Below, one piece after another: positions 24,545 to 33,554 of a stretch of 63,069 bases of DNA. Source of the stretch: Flavobacterium sp. (GTDB taxonomy: Bacteria > Bacteroidota > Bacteroidia > Flavobacteriales > Flavobacteriaceae). The stretch is taken from the NCBI RefSeq assembly GCF_027482425.1, contig NZ_JAIXWA010000058.1, forward strand, positions 1 to 63,069, in the 5' to 3' direction. Position numbers and translations under genes: made by a program. Below the pieces are notes generated by a model, which saw nothing but the letters and a program-made list of their open reading frames with translations, was not told where the DNA came from and made no database searches. Numbering within the stretch: the first letter of the stretch is position 1; each line of letters starts with the position of its first letter.

Positions 24545-25607
24545 ACGTCCAATTTTTATAGCGTTGTATTATGGCGGTAGCCGAAAAATTCTCTTTTACA
24601 GCATGATGCCAAGCGGTCCCATAAGCTTGTTGCTTTTCTTCCGAAGCCATGAGTTCTGTAAGTGCTGAGACCAATGCTGAAACATCCCCCTGAGGCACTA
24701 ATACTCCAGTTTCTCCCGAGTGAATGATGAATGGAATCTCCCCTACGGCTGTAGCAACAACAGGCAAACAGAACTGTGCGGCTTCCAACAAAGAAACGGG
24801 CAACCCCTCCGAATCGGAACTCAATACCATAAGATCAGCTTGTTGAAAAATCCAATCTGTATCGGGACAGGCCCCATAGCGAAACACTACCGTTTCCAGT
24901 TGATTGTCGTGGATAAAAGTAGTTATTTTTGCGGCATATTCATCGTTAAAATCTTTCCCCACCAAATGATAGGTCCAATCGGGAAACGCTTTGCGAACTT
25001 GTAATACGGCTTCCAACAAAAGAAGCTGATTTTTTTGAGGACGCAAATTGGCGAGATTCAAAACCCTCTTTCCTGCTCTCCCTTGCAATAAAGTCACTTT
25101 TTTCTCTTGTATTGAAGGAAATGAAAAATTTGGGAAATACTGAATATTTTTACACCATAAGCGCTGTTGGGACCATGTGGCTAACTTCTGATTCACCGGA
25201 AGGATGCCCCAAAAAAACAAAGAGAAAAACCGTAAGGGATACAGCGGTCGATCCTCAGGAAACTCACTCAAACCATAGTGGTCATGCCAAATAATCTGCA
25301 ATCGTGGCAAGGTAAATTTTAACAAAACAGCCAAAAAAAACGAACTGGAATGCGCGTGAATCCATTCGATTTTATGGCGTTTGCAAAAGGCTCTCACGCG
25401 AAAAAGAGCTGCCATATCAATCGTTCCTTTTTTCTGTACAAAAAGATAAGGAACTTCAGGATGCAATTCGGCACGCAAAGGCCCCTCTTTTCGGGTTACT
25501 GCCAACGCCACAAAATCGCCTGTTTGGTGCAAAGCATTGGCATAATTCACCGCCATGCGTTCGGCACCTCCCGTTTCTAATGTATCGATTAACTGCAATA
25601 TCCTCAT
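24537..25607 (-). CDS. Glycosyltransferase family 4
   Basis: 356 aa. It opens with the typical L-Q-L-I-D-T-L-E-T-G-G-A-E-R-M-A segment. The donor-binding half has S-S-D-S-E-G-L-P-V-S-L-L-E-A-A near 270 and G-E-T-G-V-L-V-P-Q-G-D near 312. It is part of the tightly packed block with ATGA overlaps on its start side. The sugar is unknown. Confidence 0.9.
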   Translation of the reverse strand: MRILQLIDTLETGGAERMAVNYANALHQTGDFVALAVTRKEGPLRAELHPEVPYLFVQKKGTIDMAALFRVRAFCKRHKIEWIHAHSSSFFLAVLLKFTLPRLQIIWHDHYGLSEFPEDRPLYPLRFFSLFFWGILPVNQKLATWSQQRLWCKNIQYFPNFSFPSIQEKKVTLLQGRAGKRVLNLANLRPQKNQLLLLEAVLQVRKAFPDWTYHLVGKDFNDEYAAKITTFIHDNQLETVVFRYGACPDTDWIFQQADLMVLSSDSEGLPVSLLEAAQFCLPVVATAVGEIPFIIHSGETGVLVPQGDVSALVSALTELMASEEKQQAYGTAWHHAVKENFSATAIIQRYKNWTCV

Positions 25608-26722
25608 GGTTGCATCAGTTTACGAATAGCCAATTCAAAAGCGTCCAACGTATATTGCCGTGACCATTCCATCGCTTGTTGCGCTTGTTGACGCAAAGCA
25701 TTCGAATCGTTACACAACTGCTGAATACGGGCACAATCTCGGTCCATGTCTAAGGTCAATAGGAGTCCTCTTCGCCCTTCATCCAGCATTTGAGGCACGC
25801 ACGAAACAGAGGTAGCCCAAGGAATAGCGCCCCAAAACATCCCCTCAGCCACCGCTTTGGGCCAACCTTCACTTTGCGAGGGCAGACACACAAAATGAGC
25901 CTCACAAAGGGCTTGTTGAATTACCTCACGGGGTTGATTGCCATGCAATACGATCCACTCCGACAAATGCTGCTCCTGAATGAACTGCGTTATGCGAGCC
26001 TGTTCAGCCCCATGCCCATATAGTGCCAAGGTGATTGGAATCCCTTGTTGTCGTATTTTTGCCACCAACTGCACCACATACATCGGACGTTTGTTGGCAC
26101 CGAGTGTTCCTACAAAAACAACATGCCACGGACGACGGTCCCATCGATCAGGAACGGGGTGAATTTCGGAGGCATAATAACTTGCCGTGAAAAACGGTTT
26201 GATTCTTTTCGTACTGTTTTCCCATTCGCCATATACTAAGACCTGCATATTTTTAGTTAGGAAGGTGTTTCTCAAAATCCATTTTTGCACTCGATAACTG
26301 ATTGGCTGTTTGGCTTTTAAATCCCAATTGCCGGCGTATTTAGCAGTTTTGGTTTTGTGCGGAAAAAAGATTTGTAACATACATCCCATCAAACCAATAT
26401 TACCTGGACAACGCAAATGAATATGATCGGCCCAAAGCATTGACTTAAAAATCAAATAGCAATTAAAAAAAGAATACAGTAATGCTTGGAGCGTATTTTT
26501 TACTGTTTTTACATTGAAATCTTTAACTTCATATATTTTGGTCAAAGGGAAGGAAATCTTAGAAATCAACAAGCCGTTGTCTTGTTTCCAAATCGGACAA
26601 GTGAAAGCGATTTCATCAGCATATTTGGCCCAAATAACTAATTCTTTGGCATATGGACCATAGGCAAAATAATCATTATCTTTTTTAATGAATGGCGCGG
26701 ATGAAATAACTAACAGCTTCAT
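25604..26722 (-). CDS. Glycosyltransferase family 4
   Basis: 372 aa GT-B protein. V-F-V-G-T-L-G-A-N-K-R-P opens the donor half near residue 205, and P-S-Q-S-E-G-W-P-K-A-V-A-E-G-M-F-W-G near 285-300 gives the E-x7-E-like site. The stop overlaps the next gene's ATG by four bases and the start overlaps the acetyltransferase stop by one. Donor and acceptor are unknown. Confidence 0.88.
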   Translation of the reverse strand: MKLLVISSAPFIKKDNDYFAYGPYAKELVIWAKYADEIAFTCPIWKQDNGLLISKISFPLTKIYEVKDFNVKTVKNTLQALLYSFFNCYLIFKSMLWADHIHLRCPGNIGLMGCMLQIFFPHKTKTAKYAGNWDLKAKQPISYRVQKWILRNTFLTKNMQVLVYGEWENSTKRIKPFFTASYYASEIHPVPDRWDRRPWHVVFVGTLGANKRPMYVVQLVAKIRQQGIPITLALYGHGAEQARITQFIQEQHLSEWIVLHGNQPREVIQQALCEAHFVCLPSQSEGWPKAVAEGMFWGAIPWATSVSCVPQMLDEGRRGLLLTLDMDRDCARIQQLCNDSNALRQQAQQAMEWSRQYTLDAFELAIRKLMQP

Positions 26723-27276
26723 TAAATGTATCCTTTTGAGCTTTTATTCGAAACTAAAATGGCCGGTACACCCACCACAACTCCATTTTCCGGAACGTCG
26801 CTGCTGACTAAAGAACAGGCACCAATAAGCGAGTTGTCACTTATACTGATTTTCCCGGCGATTACCGCATTGGCGCCAATGTAAACGTTATTGCCAATAA
26901 TTGGCACACCTCTTTTGACACCCAAACCAGAAACACCAATAGTTACCCCTTGTGAAATATTACAATTATTGCCTATTATGGTGTTAGAATTTAAAATGAT
27001 GCCGCCAAAATGGGCCATGTAAAATGAATGACCAATTTGCGCAGAAGCCGGAATGGATATACCGGTCATGATTTCAACGCCTTTTTGCCAAACATACATC
27101 GGAAGCATGACCAGCATTCTGAAAGGCTGGATCCTAACTTTTTGGTGAAAAAAATGAGCTATTCTGTATTGAAACAGCGCCCAAAATCCCTGAGTAAGAA
27201 ATAAAATAACAAAGCCATTGGCTCCATACTTTTTGTATTTACGGTAATCTGAACGAATTAGGCTGAATAGTGTCAT
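26722..27276 (-). CDS. Serine O-acetyltransferase-like hexapeptide acetyltransferase
   Basis: 184 aa. A helical N-terminal part (about 1-75) precedes left-handed beta-helix repeats from about 80 to 170 (S-N-T-I-I-G-N-N-C-N-I-S-Q-G-V-T-I-G type). The catalytic histidine candidate is in F-Y-M-A-H-F-G-G-I-I-L. It resembles the CysE/SatA branch but lacks its usual N-terminal length, and in this context it more likely acetylates a sugar of the repeat unit. Its start lies inside the remnant described at 27239-27663. Confidence 0.85.
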   Translation of the reverse strand: MTLFSLIRSDYRKYKKYGANGFVILFLTQGFWALFQYRIAHFFHQKVRIQPFRMLVMLPMYVWQKGVEIMTGISIPASAQIGHSFYMAHFGGIILNSNTIIGNNCNISQGVTIGVSGLGVKRGVPIIGNNVYIGANAVIAGKISISDNSLIGACSLVSSDVPENGVVVGVPAILVSNKSSKGYI

Positions 27277-27663
27277 AGTATAGTAATTTCGGTATATTCA
27301 AAAAAAACTGAACCAACCGATAAATCGGCCTAACGATTCGGTCAAAGCTTCTTGTTTTTTTGCCGGTGGTAAATATATTGCTAAATCTGATGAATGTCAA
27401 CAATAACTCAATCGCATTCCATTTTAATCGTAATGTGAACAAAGGATTTAGACAATTCACTCACCATACTTAAAAGCTGTTTCTAACCCCGTTTTACGCT
27501 ATTGGTATTGATTAGGTCTACTAGATTGATCGCAAAAATGACCAAGTTACGCATTCGTATTCCCATCCAATTTATTTGTTTTGCACAATCTATAGGCAAC
27601 ATCAGCGACTTCACACAAACCATAATCTTCAAAATAAGCTGAAGATTGAAACGATGTAAATAC
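27239..27663 (-). pseudogene. C-terminal remnant of a GT2 glycosyltransferase
   Basis: Read on the minus strand from 27663, the frame gives V-F-T-S-F-Q-S-S-A-Y-F-E-D-Y-G-L-C-E-V-A-D, which lines up with residues 207-226 of the GT2 gene at 28649 (V-F-D-R-L-Q-F-S-H-Y-F-E-G-Y-G-L-Y-E-D-A-D). The match continues through N-T-N-A-stop-L-G-H-F to S-S-R-P-N-Q-Y-Q-stop against N-T-A-A-R-L-S-H-Y to S-G-R-P-N-A-Y-K. After a frame change it resumes at R-L-K-W-N-A-I and I-R-F-S-N-I-F-T, matching R-V-K-W-N-L-I and I-R-F-S-N-I-F-T (295-305). At least two in-frame stops and a frameshift make it a decayed paralogue. It fills most of the 431-base gap 27277-27707; nothing else was seen there. Confidence 0.8.
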
Positions 27664-27707
27664 AGCGGTTTAAAAAAGAAAAAAGAATCTCTATTTTCTT
27701 GGAATCA

Positions 27708-28652
27708 TTAGGGCGTTAAAGCATAATATTCTTCCAATAATGTAGCCCCTTTTCGCACTTCACCATCTCTTAAAAAAGTAAATGCATATCCCTTGGGGAA
27801 AGATACCGAACGTTGGTGTAGGGTAAAACGATCGAGGTATTTTAGCCATCCAAACATAAACCGTGAAAGGAAAAGTGCCCCACGACGGTAATGCTTTTGT
27901 GCCGATAAATTCATCAAATAATTGCCTAACGTAACCCCAACCATTGCGGCATTACTCTCGGTTATCGATACTTTTTCAATACTACATTGTTCAAACAAAA
28001 CGCGTAATCCTGTGAACGTAAACCGGAAAAAATCATAAGGCTGCCCATGATAAGGATAATTTTGAGGGACTTCCATTTGAATACGACCACCAATTTTGGT
28101 CACGCGCTGCACTTCTTGAGCCACTTTCCAGGGATTGATGGTATGTTCTAATACCTGGGCCGCAAACACCAAATCAAAAAATGCATTTGGAAAAGGAATC
28201 TCGTGTGCATCAATGACACAATCGGCACCCAGTCCTAGGTGTACATCACTGCAAATGACCTCACAAGCATGAAATAGATTTTTATAATAAGTTACCTTAT
28301 CCCCTGAACCGATTACGAGTACGCGACCGCCTTGTGCATTAACAGTTTGGGCCAATTCGCGGTAACGCTTTTCGATGTGAAAATCTTTGGCCAAAGAAGG
28401 GAGCACTCGTTTGCGGAGATAATTCTTGATCGAACCTTGGGTGTCAATAAAAGTTGCTTCTTGCGTGGTTGCTTCATTTTGTAAAACACCTTCGATGGTA
28501 AATAAGGAATCTTCCGAGAGTAAAATAGGCCGCCCTTGCATCATCGGTATGCTATGACCATCTGCAAAACGAATCCTATCGGTATCAACAGCGGTAACAG
28601 AAGCTTTCGTTTTGGGGTGAATAAGGGATTGAAGTATAGCGTCAGCGATCAT
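27708..28652 (-). CDS. SAM-dependent methyltransferase
   Basis: 314 aa. A class I methyltransferase core spans about 105-235: R-V-L-V-I-G-S-G-D-K (motif I), an acidic residue at the end of strand 2 (C-S-D-V-H-L-G), and F-D-L-V-F-A-A-Q-V-L-E-H (motif IV region). The first 75 residues form a small beta-rich domain of the Trm112-like kind often found in front of glycan methyltransferases. It overlaps the GT2 start by four bases. The substrate is unknown, probably a sugar of the repeat unit. Confidence 0.85.
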   Translation of the reverse strand: MIADAILQSLIHPKTKASVTAVDTDRIRFADGHSIPMMQGRPILLSEDSLFTIEGVLQNEATTQEATFIDTQGSIKNYLRKRVLPSLAKDFHIEKRYRELAQTVNAQGGRVLVIGSGDKVTYYKNLFHACEVICSDVHLGLGADCVIDAHEIPFPNAFFDLVFAAQVLEHTINPWKVAQEVQRVTKIGGRIQMEVPQNYPYHGQPYDFFRFTFTGLRVLFEQCSIEKVSITESNAAMVGVTLGNYLMNLSAQKHYRRGALFLSRFMFGWLKYLDRFTLHQRSVSFPKGYAFTFLRDGEVRKGATLLEEYYALTP

Positions 28653-29659
28653 GAATGTTCAATTTTGGGTTGATGGACGATAAGGCTAAGCCATCCCGAA
28701 AGCCGACCTAACGTTTCTCTAAGGCAGTCCATGCGATTAGCAGCGGTAAAGATATTACTAAATCGAATGGCAATCAATACGGCGGTGATGAGATTCCATT
28801 TCACACGGTTGCGCCATCCGGGTTGTGGAGCATAGACGCGCCACACATACCAACCATTTCGCACAACCATGCGTCCGTATTTATAAGCATTGGGACGACC
28901 CGAAAAATCGTGGTAGTGACTTAATCGTGCCGCTGTATTAACATACAAAGGCCCCAACTTTGAAAGACGTGAGGTAAAATCGGCATCTTCATAGAGCCCG
29001 TAGCCTTCAAAATAATGTGAAAATTGTAGACGATCAAAAACCGATTTCCGAAATGAAGAAACACCCCCCATGAATTGTTGCACGGGATAAATTTTCCCAC
29101 TTGGCGGTAAAAATCCCACACTGCGTCCATGGGAAAACATCGGAATAAAGCCTGGAGGCACATCAGCATCCAATCCTAGTCGGCGACGAGTTTTATTCCG
29201 CAAAGGTTCATTTCGCTTCCAACCATCAAAGGCAAACCAAGAATTACTGTGGGTTTCATTGGCTTGCATCGGAACCCATTGCGTTTCATTGGTAATATAG
29301 CCTCCCACACCCAACGCTTCGGGATACACCGCATACGTTTGCAACAAGGCCTCAAAATAGTTGGGTTCTAGTAATACATCGTCATCCAAAAAACAAACAA
29401 TATCGGTTTGGGGCTCCACGCGCTGAATCCCAAAATTGCGTTGTTTGGTCAAACCGCGTTGCGCTGGCGTCACTCGAAAATAAACCAGATTGGCAATCGA
29501 ATTCGCTTGCAACATGACTTCCGTTTGATCGTCGGGCGAACCGTCAATGATGAGAATGGCATCGGGATACTGCGTTTGCGCACGTACGGTTTGTAGTAGG
29601 CGATGCAAACTTTCAGCGCGTTTGTAGGTGCAAATGATTAAGGTAACCTTAAGCGCCAT
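28649..29659 (-). CDS. Glycosyltransferase family 2
   Basis: 336 aa GT-A enzyme. L-I-I-C-T-Y-K-R-A at the N-terminus, I-I-D-G-S-P-D near 38-43, and the metal-binding F-L-D-D-D near 90-94. The acceptor half has G-G-V-S-S-F-R-K-S and Y-G-L-Y-E-D-A-D-F near 220-228, the E-D of the catalytic base. The C-terminus ends in a helix I-A-I-R-F-S-N-I-F. It is paralogous to the remnant at 27239-27663. Its start overlaps the GNAT gene end by 11 bases. Confidence 0.9.
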   Translation of the reverse strand: MALKVTLIICTYKRAESLHRLLQTVRAQTQYPDAILIIDGSPDDQTEVMLQANSIANLVYFRVTPAQRGLTKQRNFGIQRVEPQTDIVCFLDDDVLLEPNYFEALLQTYAVYPEALGVGGYITNETQWVPMQANETHSNSWFAFDGWKRNEPLRNKTRRRLGLDADVPPGFIPMFSHGRSVGFLPPSGKIYPVQQFMGGVSSFRKSVFDRLQFSHYFEGYGLYEDADFTSRLSKLGPLYVNTAARLSHYHDFSGRPNAYKYGRMVVRNGWYVWRVYAPQPGWRNRVKWNLITAVLIAIRFSNIFTAANRMDCLRETLGRLSGWLSLIVHQPKIEHS

Positions 29660-30119
29660 AATGGACTTCTTGATTGAGGTAAAAAAATAAAAATCGCTTG
29701 GTTTTTACTGTGGCATACAAGGTAAAACCTGCTTTTTCAATTCCTTTTATAGAAGGAATATTTTGAATATCTACAATCACAAAAACCTCAGGTACTTGTT
29801 CTTCCACCAAAAGTTTGTTGGTGATTAAATTAAGCATGGCGGGGTAAATCCCGTGTCCGCGATAATCGTTGTGCGTAAAACAATTACCAATGGTAGGCCC
29901 TTGCTTATCAATGATTCCTAAAAAGTGAAGACGTTTGTAAACGGTACTCTCGTGAATCGTGCAACCGTCTTTTTCAATTCGGTAGGTGGTTTGGTTGGGT
30001 TTGTTGTGCTCAACAGTATACGAATATTCAGGTTCAAGCAAATCCACTACATAAGGCGTATCGCATTGATACACATACATGTGGATGGTTTTCATTTTAA
30101 AATATTTAAAAATACTCAT
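29649..30119 (-). CDS. GNAT-family N-acyltransferase
   Basis: 156 aa. The acetyl-CoA binding loop appears as N-D-Y-R-G-H-G-I-Y-P-A-M near residues 85-96, followed by the usual beta-bulge strand and an N-I-P-S-I-K-G-I-E-K-A-G-F segment near 120-132. It probably acylates an amino sugar or amino-acid substituent made by neighbouring genes. ATG 30119 and ATG 30095 (MKTIHMY) are both possible starts; 14 bases separate it from the methyltransferase gene. Confidence 0.82.
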   Translation of the reverse strand: MSIFKYFKMKTIHMYVYQCDTPYVVDLLEPEYSYTVEHNKPNQTTYRIEKDGCTIHESTVYKRLHFLGIIDKQGPTIGNCFTHNDYRGHGIYPAMLNLITNKLLVEEQVPEVFVIVDIQNIPSIKGIEKAGFTLYATVKTKRFLFFYLNQEVHYGA

Positions 30120-30133
30120 GCCTGCTGAATCGG

Positions 30134-30880
30134 TTACTTCGTTGCAATAAAGATTAAATTATTATAGCCTTTCAATCGGTTGTAGGGAACACCCATTTCT
30201 TTGTACAGCTCTGAAAGCGATTTGATTTCTATTTTTTTAAAACCATTATCATTCAAATGATCATACAAACCCTCTTTAGAAAAATAATAGCCTTTTACAT
30301 TAAACCCATAAAATCCTGTATTCCGATTGCCTACCTCATTGCGAAGGAACGGTTTAAACAATCGGCGCAACCAGAAATAAAAGGTTTTCTGAGGAGTACC
30401 CACTTGATTGTGAACAACACCGATTAAACAACCGTTGGGTTTTAAAATGCGATACACCATTTGAAAAAGGGTATACCGTTCTTTTTGAGTAGCCACAAAG
30501 GTAAGAATACAACTCATTAAGGTTACCAAATCATAGGTTGCCTCGGGAGCCGTGTATGTTACCGCATCTTGAACACCCAGCGTCACTTTATCGGAGAAAC
30601 CCCAACGTTGGATATTTTCTTTCCCTTTGGCAATCATATTTTCAGAAATATCTGTAGCATAGATTTTCTGAATATCCATAAATTCCAAAAGTCCTTTTAC
30701 CTCACGCGCTGTTCCACATCCAAACACTTTCGCTTGTTGAATGGAAACTTGTTGCTCTTGAAAATAAGCTACTGCTTTATCATACAAATACGCTTCATAA
30801 TTGGCCGTATTTTCTACCGTCTTATCCTGAGAATAAATTACGTCTTCACGCTCCCAGAATTCCTTATTTTCAATCTTCAT
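30134..30880 (-). CDS. SAM-dependent methyltransferase
   Basis: 248 aa class I fold. V-F-G-C-G-T-A-R-E (motif I) near 51-59, A-T-D-I-S-E-N-M near 75-82, Y-D-L-V-T-L-M-S-C near 115, and a late L-K-P-N-G-C-L segment near 145. More AT-rich than the preceding genes. One base separates it from the FemAB-like gene, so it belongs to the tailoring group 29649-33553. Substrate not deducible. Confidence 0.85.
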   Translation of the reverse strand: MKIENKEFWEREDVIYSQDKTVENTANYEAYLYDKAVAYFQEQQVSIQQAKVFGCGTAREVKGLLEFMDIQKIYATDISENMIAKGKENIQRWGFSDKVTLGVQDAVTYTAPEATYDLVTLMSCILTFVATQKERYTLFQMVYRILKPNGCLIGVVHNQVGTPQKTFYFWLRRLFKPFLRNEVGNRNTGFYGFNVKGYYFSKEGLYDHLNDNGFKKIEIKSLSELYKEMGVPYNRLKGYNNLIFIATK

Positions 30881-30881
30881 T

Positions 30882-31940
30882 TTATCGTTTAATCCGTTTT
30901 AAGAGTTGTGCAATGTGTCCTTTATAGGGTTTTATCCAAGTGTCAAAGTAACGAAAAATTTTAAAGCGAACCGGTTTCAGTACCCGGTAATAGGTTCCTT
31001 CCTGAAAATAATAAGGAACTGTACCGAAACTTCCTTTAAACGCCTTAACGCCTTCTGAGCCCCCTAGTGAAATATTGTAACCATCCATCCCTGCTTGAAG
31101 CGCCATTTCTATCGCTTTCATTTGAAGGTAATGGCCCGTATGTCGCGTGGGTTTTTCTTTCTTAGTGCCGCCCATAACGTAGGTGTAATACTGTCCCGCT
31201 TTCAAAAACAAGCCAGCTCCTTTCAGTTGCCCGTCCGATGTGGTGGTCAATAGTTTTAATCGCCCTTTACCAATCAAGGTCAACAGCGTGGGACCGATAT
31301 CCGACCACGATCGAATTTGATACCCATTTTCGTCGGCATTTTCCTGACATAAAGCGTAGGCTTGAGCCACTTCATCAGGAGTGAGGGCAAAGGAGAGTTG
31401 TTCGTTTTTCCGCATACCGCTCCGAACGTCCCGGCGAAAAGAGGCCGAAGGAAAGGATTCAATCAAACCCTCAATGGTGTTTTGACCCGTGAGGTCCACC
31501 CAATTAAATCCGGGACTGGAGTATACGTATTTGAAGGCATTTCCCAATTGAAATCCCTGGGGAATGTAATCTTCATTCAATCGATACATGGGGCGACAGG
31601 ATTGGCTTCCCATCGGAATGGTAACCTGAATCATGCAGGCACCCACTGCTTGAGCGCGATTCAAAGCCGCATCCAAACAGACTTGAATCACTTCGGGCGC
31701 TGTACCAATCGGTCCGTATGGGATAATGTAAAACCGAAAACCCAATACTTTGGCAATAACAGCACCGAAACCGCCCTGAATTCCCTCTGCCGTTTGATAC
31801 ACCCCAATTTCCGTTTGAAATCCGTAGTTTCGGTAGGTATGCAACCAATCGGAATACAACAAATGAGACGCTTGCGGATGCTGCTCTACAAAGGCATCCC
31901 AAACCTCAAATTCAGTCGTAGTGGTTAGAAATTGTATCAT
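30882..31940 (-). CDS. FemAB-like / double-GNAT acyltransferase
   Basis: 352 aa from ATG 31940. It has two tandem GNAT-like halves, as in FemA/FemB/FemX and BioF2-type proteins: the first (about 1-150) contains F-R-F-Y-I-I-P-Y-G-P-I-G, the second S-F-R-R-D-V-R-S-G-M-R-K-N and a late G-L-F-L-K-A-G-Q-Y-Y-T-Y-V-M-G-G followed by H-Y-L-Q-M-K-A-I. Family members transfer amino acids from aminoacyl-tRNA or acyl groups to cell-wall sugars and peptides. In this locus it may attach an amino acid to a repeat-unit sugar, which is inference. The start overlaps the upstream stop by four bases; the 36 codons before it are rejected. Confidence 0.82.
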   Translation of the reverse strand: MIQFLTTTTEFEVWDAFVEQHPQASHLLYSDWLHTYRNYGFQTEIGVYQTAEGIQGGFGAVIAKVLGFRFYIIPYGPIGTAPEVIQVCLDAALNRAQAVGACMIQVTIPMGSQSCRPMYRLNEDYIPQGFQLGNAFKYVYSSPGFNWVDLTGQNTIEGLIESFPSASFRRDVRSGMRKNEQLSFALTPDEVAQAYALCQENADENGYQIRSWSDIGPTLLTLIGKGRLKLLTTTSDGQLKGAGLFLKAGQYYTYVMGGTKKEKPTRHTGHYLQMKAIEMALQAGMDGYNISLGGSEGVKAFKGSFGTVPYYFQEGTYYRVLKPVRFKIFRYFDTWIKPYKGHIAQLLKRIKR

Positions 31941-33553
31941 GATGTCGTTGTGCGATAGTTTAATTGACCGTTTCTTAATACAATAATATTGCCCGAAGCA
32001 TCGCAGGTAAGTACCGTTTTTGTAAATCCTTTGACATAGGCCATCCATTCGTCAAGGGTTGGATTCCATACTACTTGCTCGCGGATTTTCTCCCCCAAAT
32101 ACTCAAAATTGGCACGCACCTTTGGTTGCACCGTTTGGTCATTCAACAAGACACGACCGCTATGGTAGGCCAAAGGAACCGAAAAATACGTATGGGCAAT
32201 AAATACGCCACTATCTGCAATCAAATCGTCAATATTCGTGGGACATAAAGCGCGTTCAAAATCGACCATTTCGACAGTTTGAAAAATAGCAACGGGATGG
32301 GTATCAATGGCATATTCAAAAAAGAGGGTTTGGTATCGGGCCAACGGAAACGATTCGCAGCCACGGGAACCCCAGCCGAAAACCACTTTTGAAAGGGGAC
32401 CCGCTAAGTGTATCATTTTGTTGAAAAACTCTAGGAACTGCCGCCATTGCCCACGGAATACTACCGCTTTAAATTGTGAAGCCAACGATTTATACTGACG
32501 AATCAAGGACTCTTGGGCATAATAATGAAATAAAATGGCTTTAAGGAGTAAAGAAAGTCGGGTGACTATACCCAAGGTTCGATTACCTTTATGGTATGCC
32601 TTTAACGTAAAATGCTGTGGGTTAAGTTGATTCAACACACCTTTCGTGGCGGTACCGCAATCAACATAATTCCAAAGATTAACTATGTTTTTGTTGGATA
32701 AATGTTGTCCCATCCAAGCACCACTTTTTCCTTCATTGGCATACAACGATACATTATACGGTTGGTACCCGTGGTCAATCCAAGTGGACATAGGTATAGG
32801 AGGAATGATTGTTTCAAATTCTTGAAATGCTGCTTCCTTGTCACGAATGGATTGGGTCAACGAATGGTAGGCTAGTTCATGTCCATCGTTTGCCCAAGCC
32901 TGCAATAACATCGCTTCCCTTTCCCAAGAAGCATTGTCAACCCGTTTAGAAAAATGGTGTAAAAACATCCCTTTGGTTACTCGAATACCACATTCTCGCA
33001 GTAATTTACGTTGGGATTCCAAATTTTCAGGGGTATCAAAATCACAGTGGTCAGTAAAACAAGCGGTCGCAGCAAACGGTATAGGCGCCCTACTCCACGA
33101 CACATATTGGGCACAAAAAAGCAATCCCGGCAACGCAGGTAATGGCGCAAAGCCTGCCACCGATTCCAATTGCCGCTCGTGATGTATTCCGGTGTAACGA
33201 GTAAGTACCTGACTCTTTTCGGGATAAAACCACCACCGCAAACGATTAGGATAGCGCGCATACAATTCCCAATGGCCGCCTTGAATAGTGGCTTGAATCA
33301 ATTGCCCATTGGCTAATCGGACCACTTTGGGGACCATCAAACCGCAAAATACGGGTTGTTTGTTGGGTAAAACCTCCCAATGGTAGCCGTGATTTTGAAA
33401 AGCGGTAATGGGAGCATCAAAGACAAACTCCAACAAACAGGGTTCGGAAAAATCGGTCACAGCAAAAGTTTCAGGCTGCCATTGCAACCCGTGAAACGCG
33501 GTATCCAATTTCCGACGAATGCCTTGTTTTTCCCAATGAACCGAGACGATCAT
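31937..33553 (-). CDS. Polysaccharide deacetylase-like (NodB-fold) protein
   Basis: 538 aa. A beta-rich N-terminal part (about 1-145) is followed by a NodB-like region with F-T-D-H-C-D-F-D-T near 168-176 (metal-binding D/H-like) and H-E-L-A-Y-H-S near 225-231, the second metal motif. The rest of the barrel is divergent, with W-I-D-H-G-Y-Q near 265. No signal peptide, so it would act in the cytoplasm, perhaps on a nucleotide or lipid-linked sugar. Its neighbours (FemAB-like, GNAT, methyltransferase) suggest it exposes an amine that is then modified. Activity is uncertain because the catalytic base is not obvious. Confidence 0.75.
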   Translation of the reverse strand: MIVSVHWEKQGIRRKLDTAFHGLQWQPETFAVTDFSEPCLLEFVFDAPITAFQNHGYHWEVLPNKQPVFCGLMVPKVVRLANGQLIQATIQGGHWELYARYPNRLRWWFYPEKSQVLTRYTGIHHERQLESVAGFAPLPALPGLLFCAQYVSWSRAPIPFAATACFTDHCDFDTPENLESQRKLLRECGIRVTKGMFLHHFSKRVDNASWEREAMLLQAWANDGHELAYHSLTQSIRDKEAAFQEFETIIPPIPMSTWIDHGYQPYNVSLYANEGKSGAWMGQHLSNKNIVNLWNYVDCGTATKGVLNQLNPQHFTLKAYHKGNRTLGIVTRLSLLLKAILFHYYAQESLIRQYKSLASQFKAVVFRGQWRQFLEFFNKMIHLAGPLSKVVFGWGSRGCESFPLARYQTLFFEYAIDTHPVAIFQTVEMVDFERALCPTNIDDLIADSGVFIAHTYFSVPLAYHSGRVLLNDQTVQPKVRANFEYLGEKIREQVVWNPTLDEWMAYVKGFTKTVLTCDASGNIIVLRNGQLNYRTTTS

Positions 33554-33554
33554 A

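Noticed and set aside
27239..27460. 73-aa gene
   Set aside because: It is the last part of a frameshifted GT2 remnant, lacking a start region and overlapping the acetyltransferase start.
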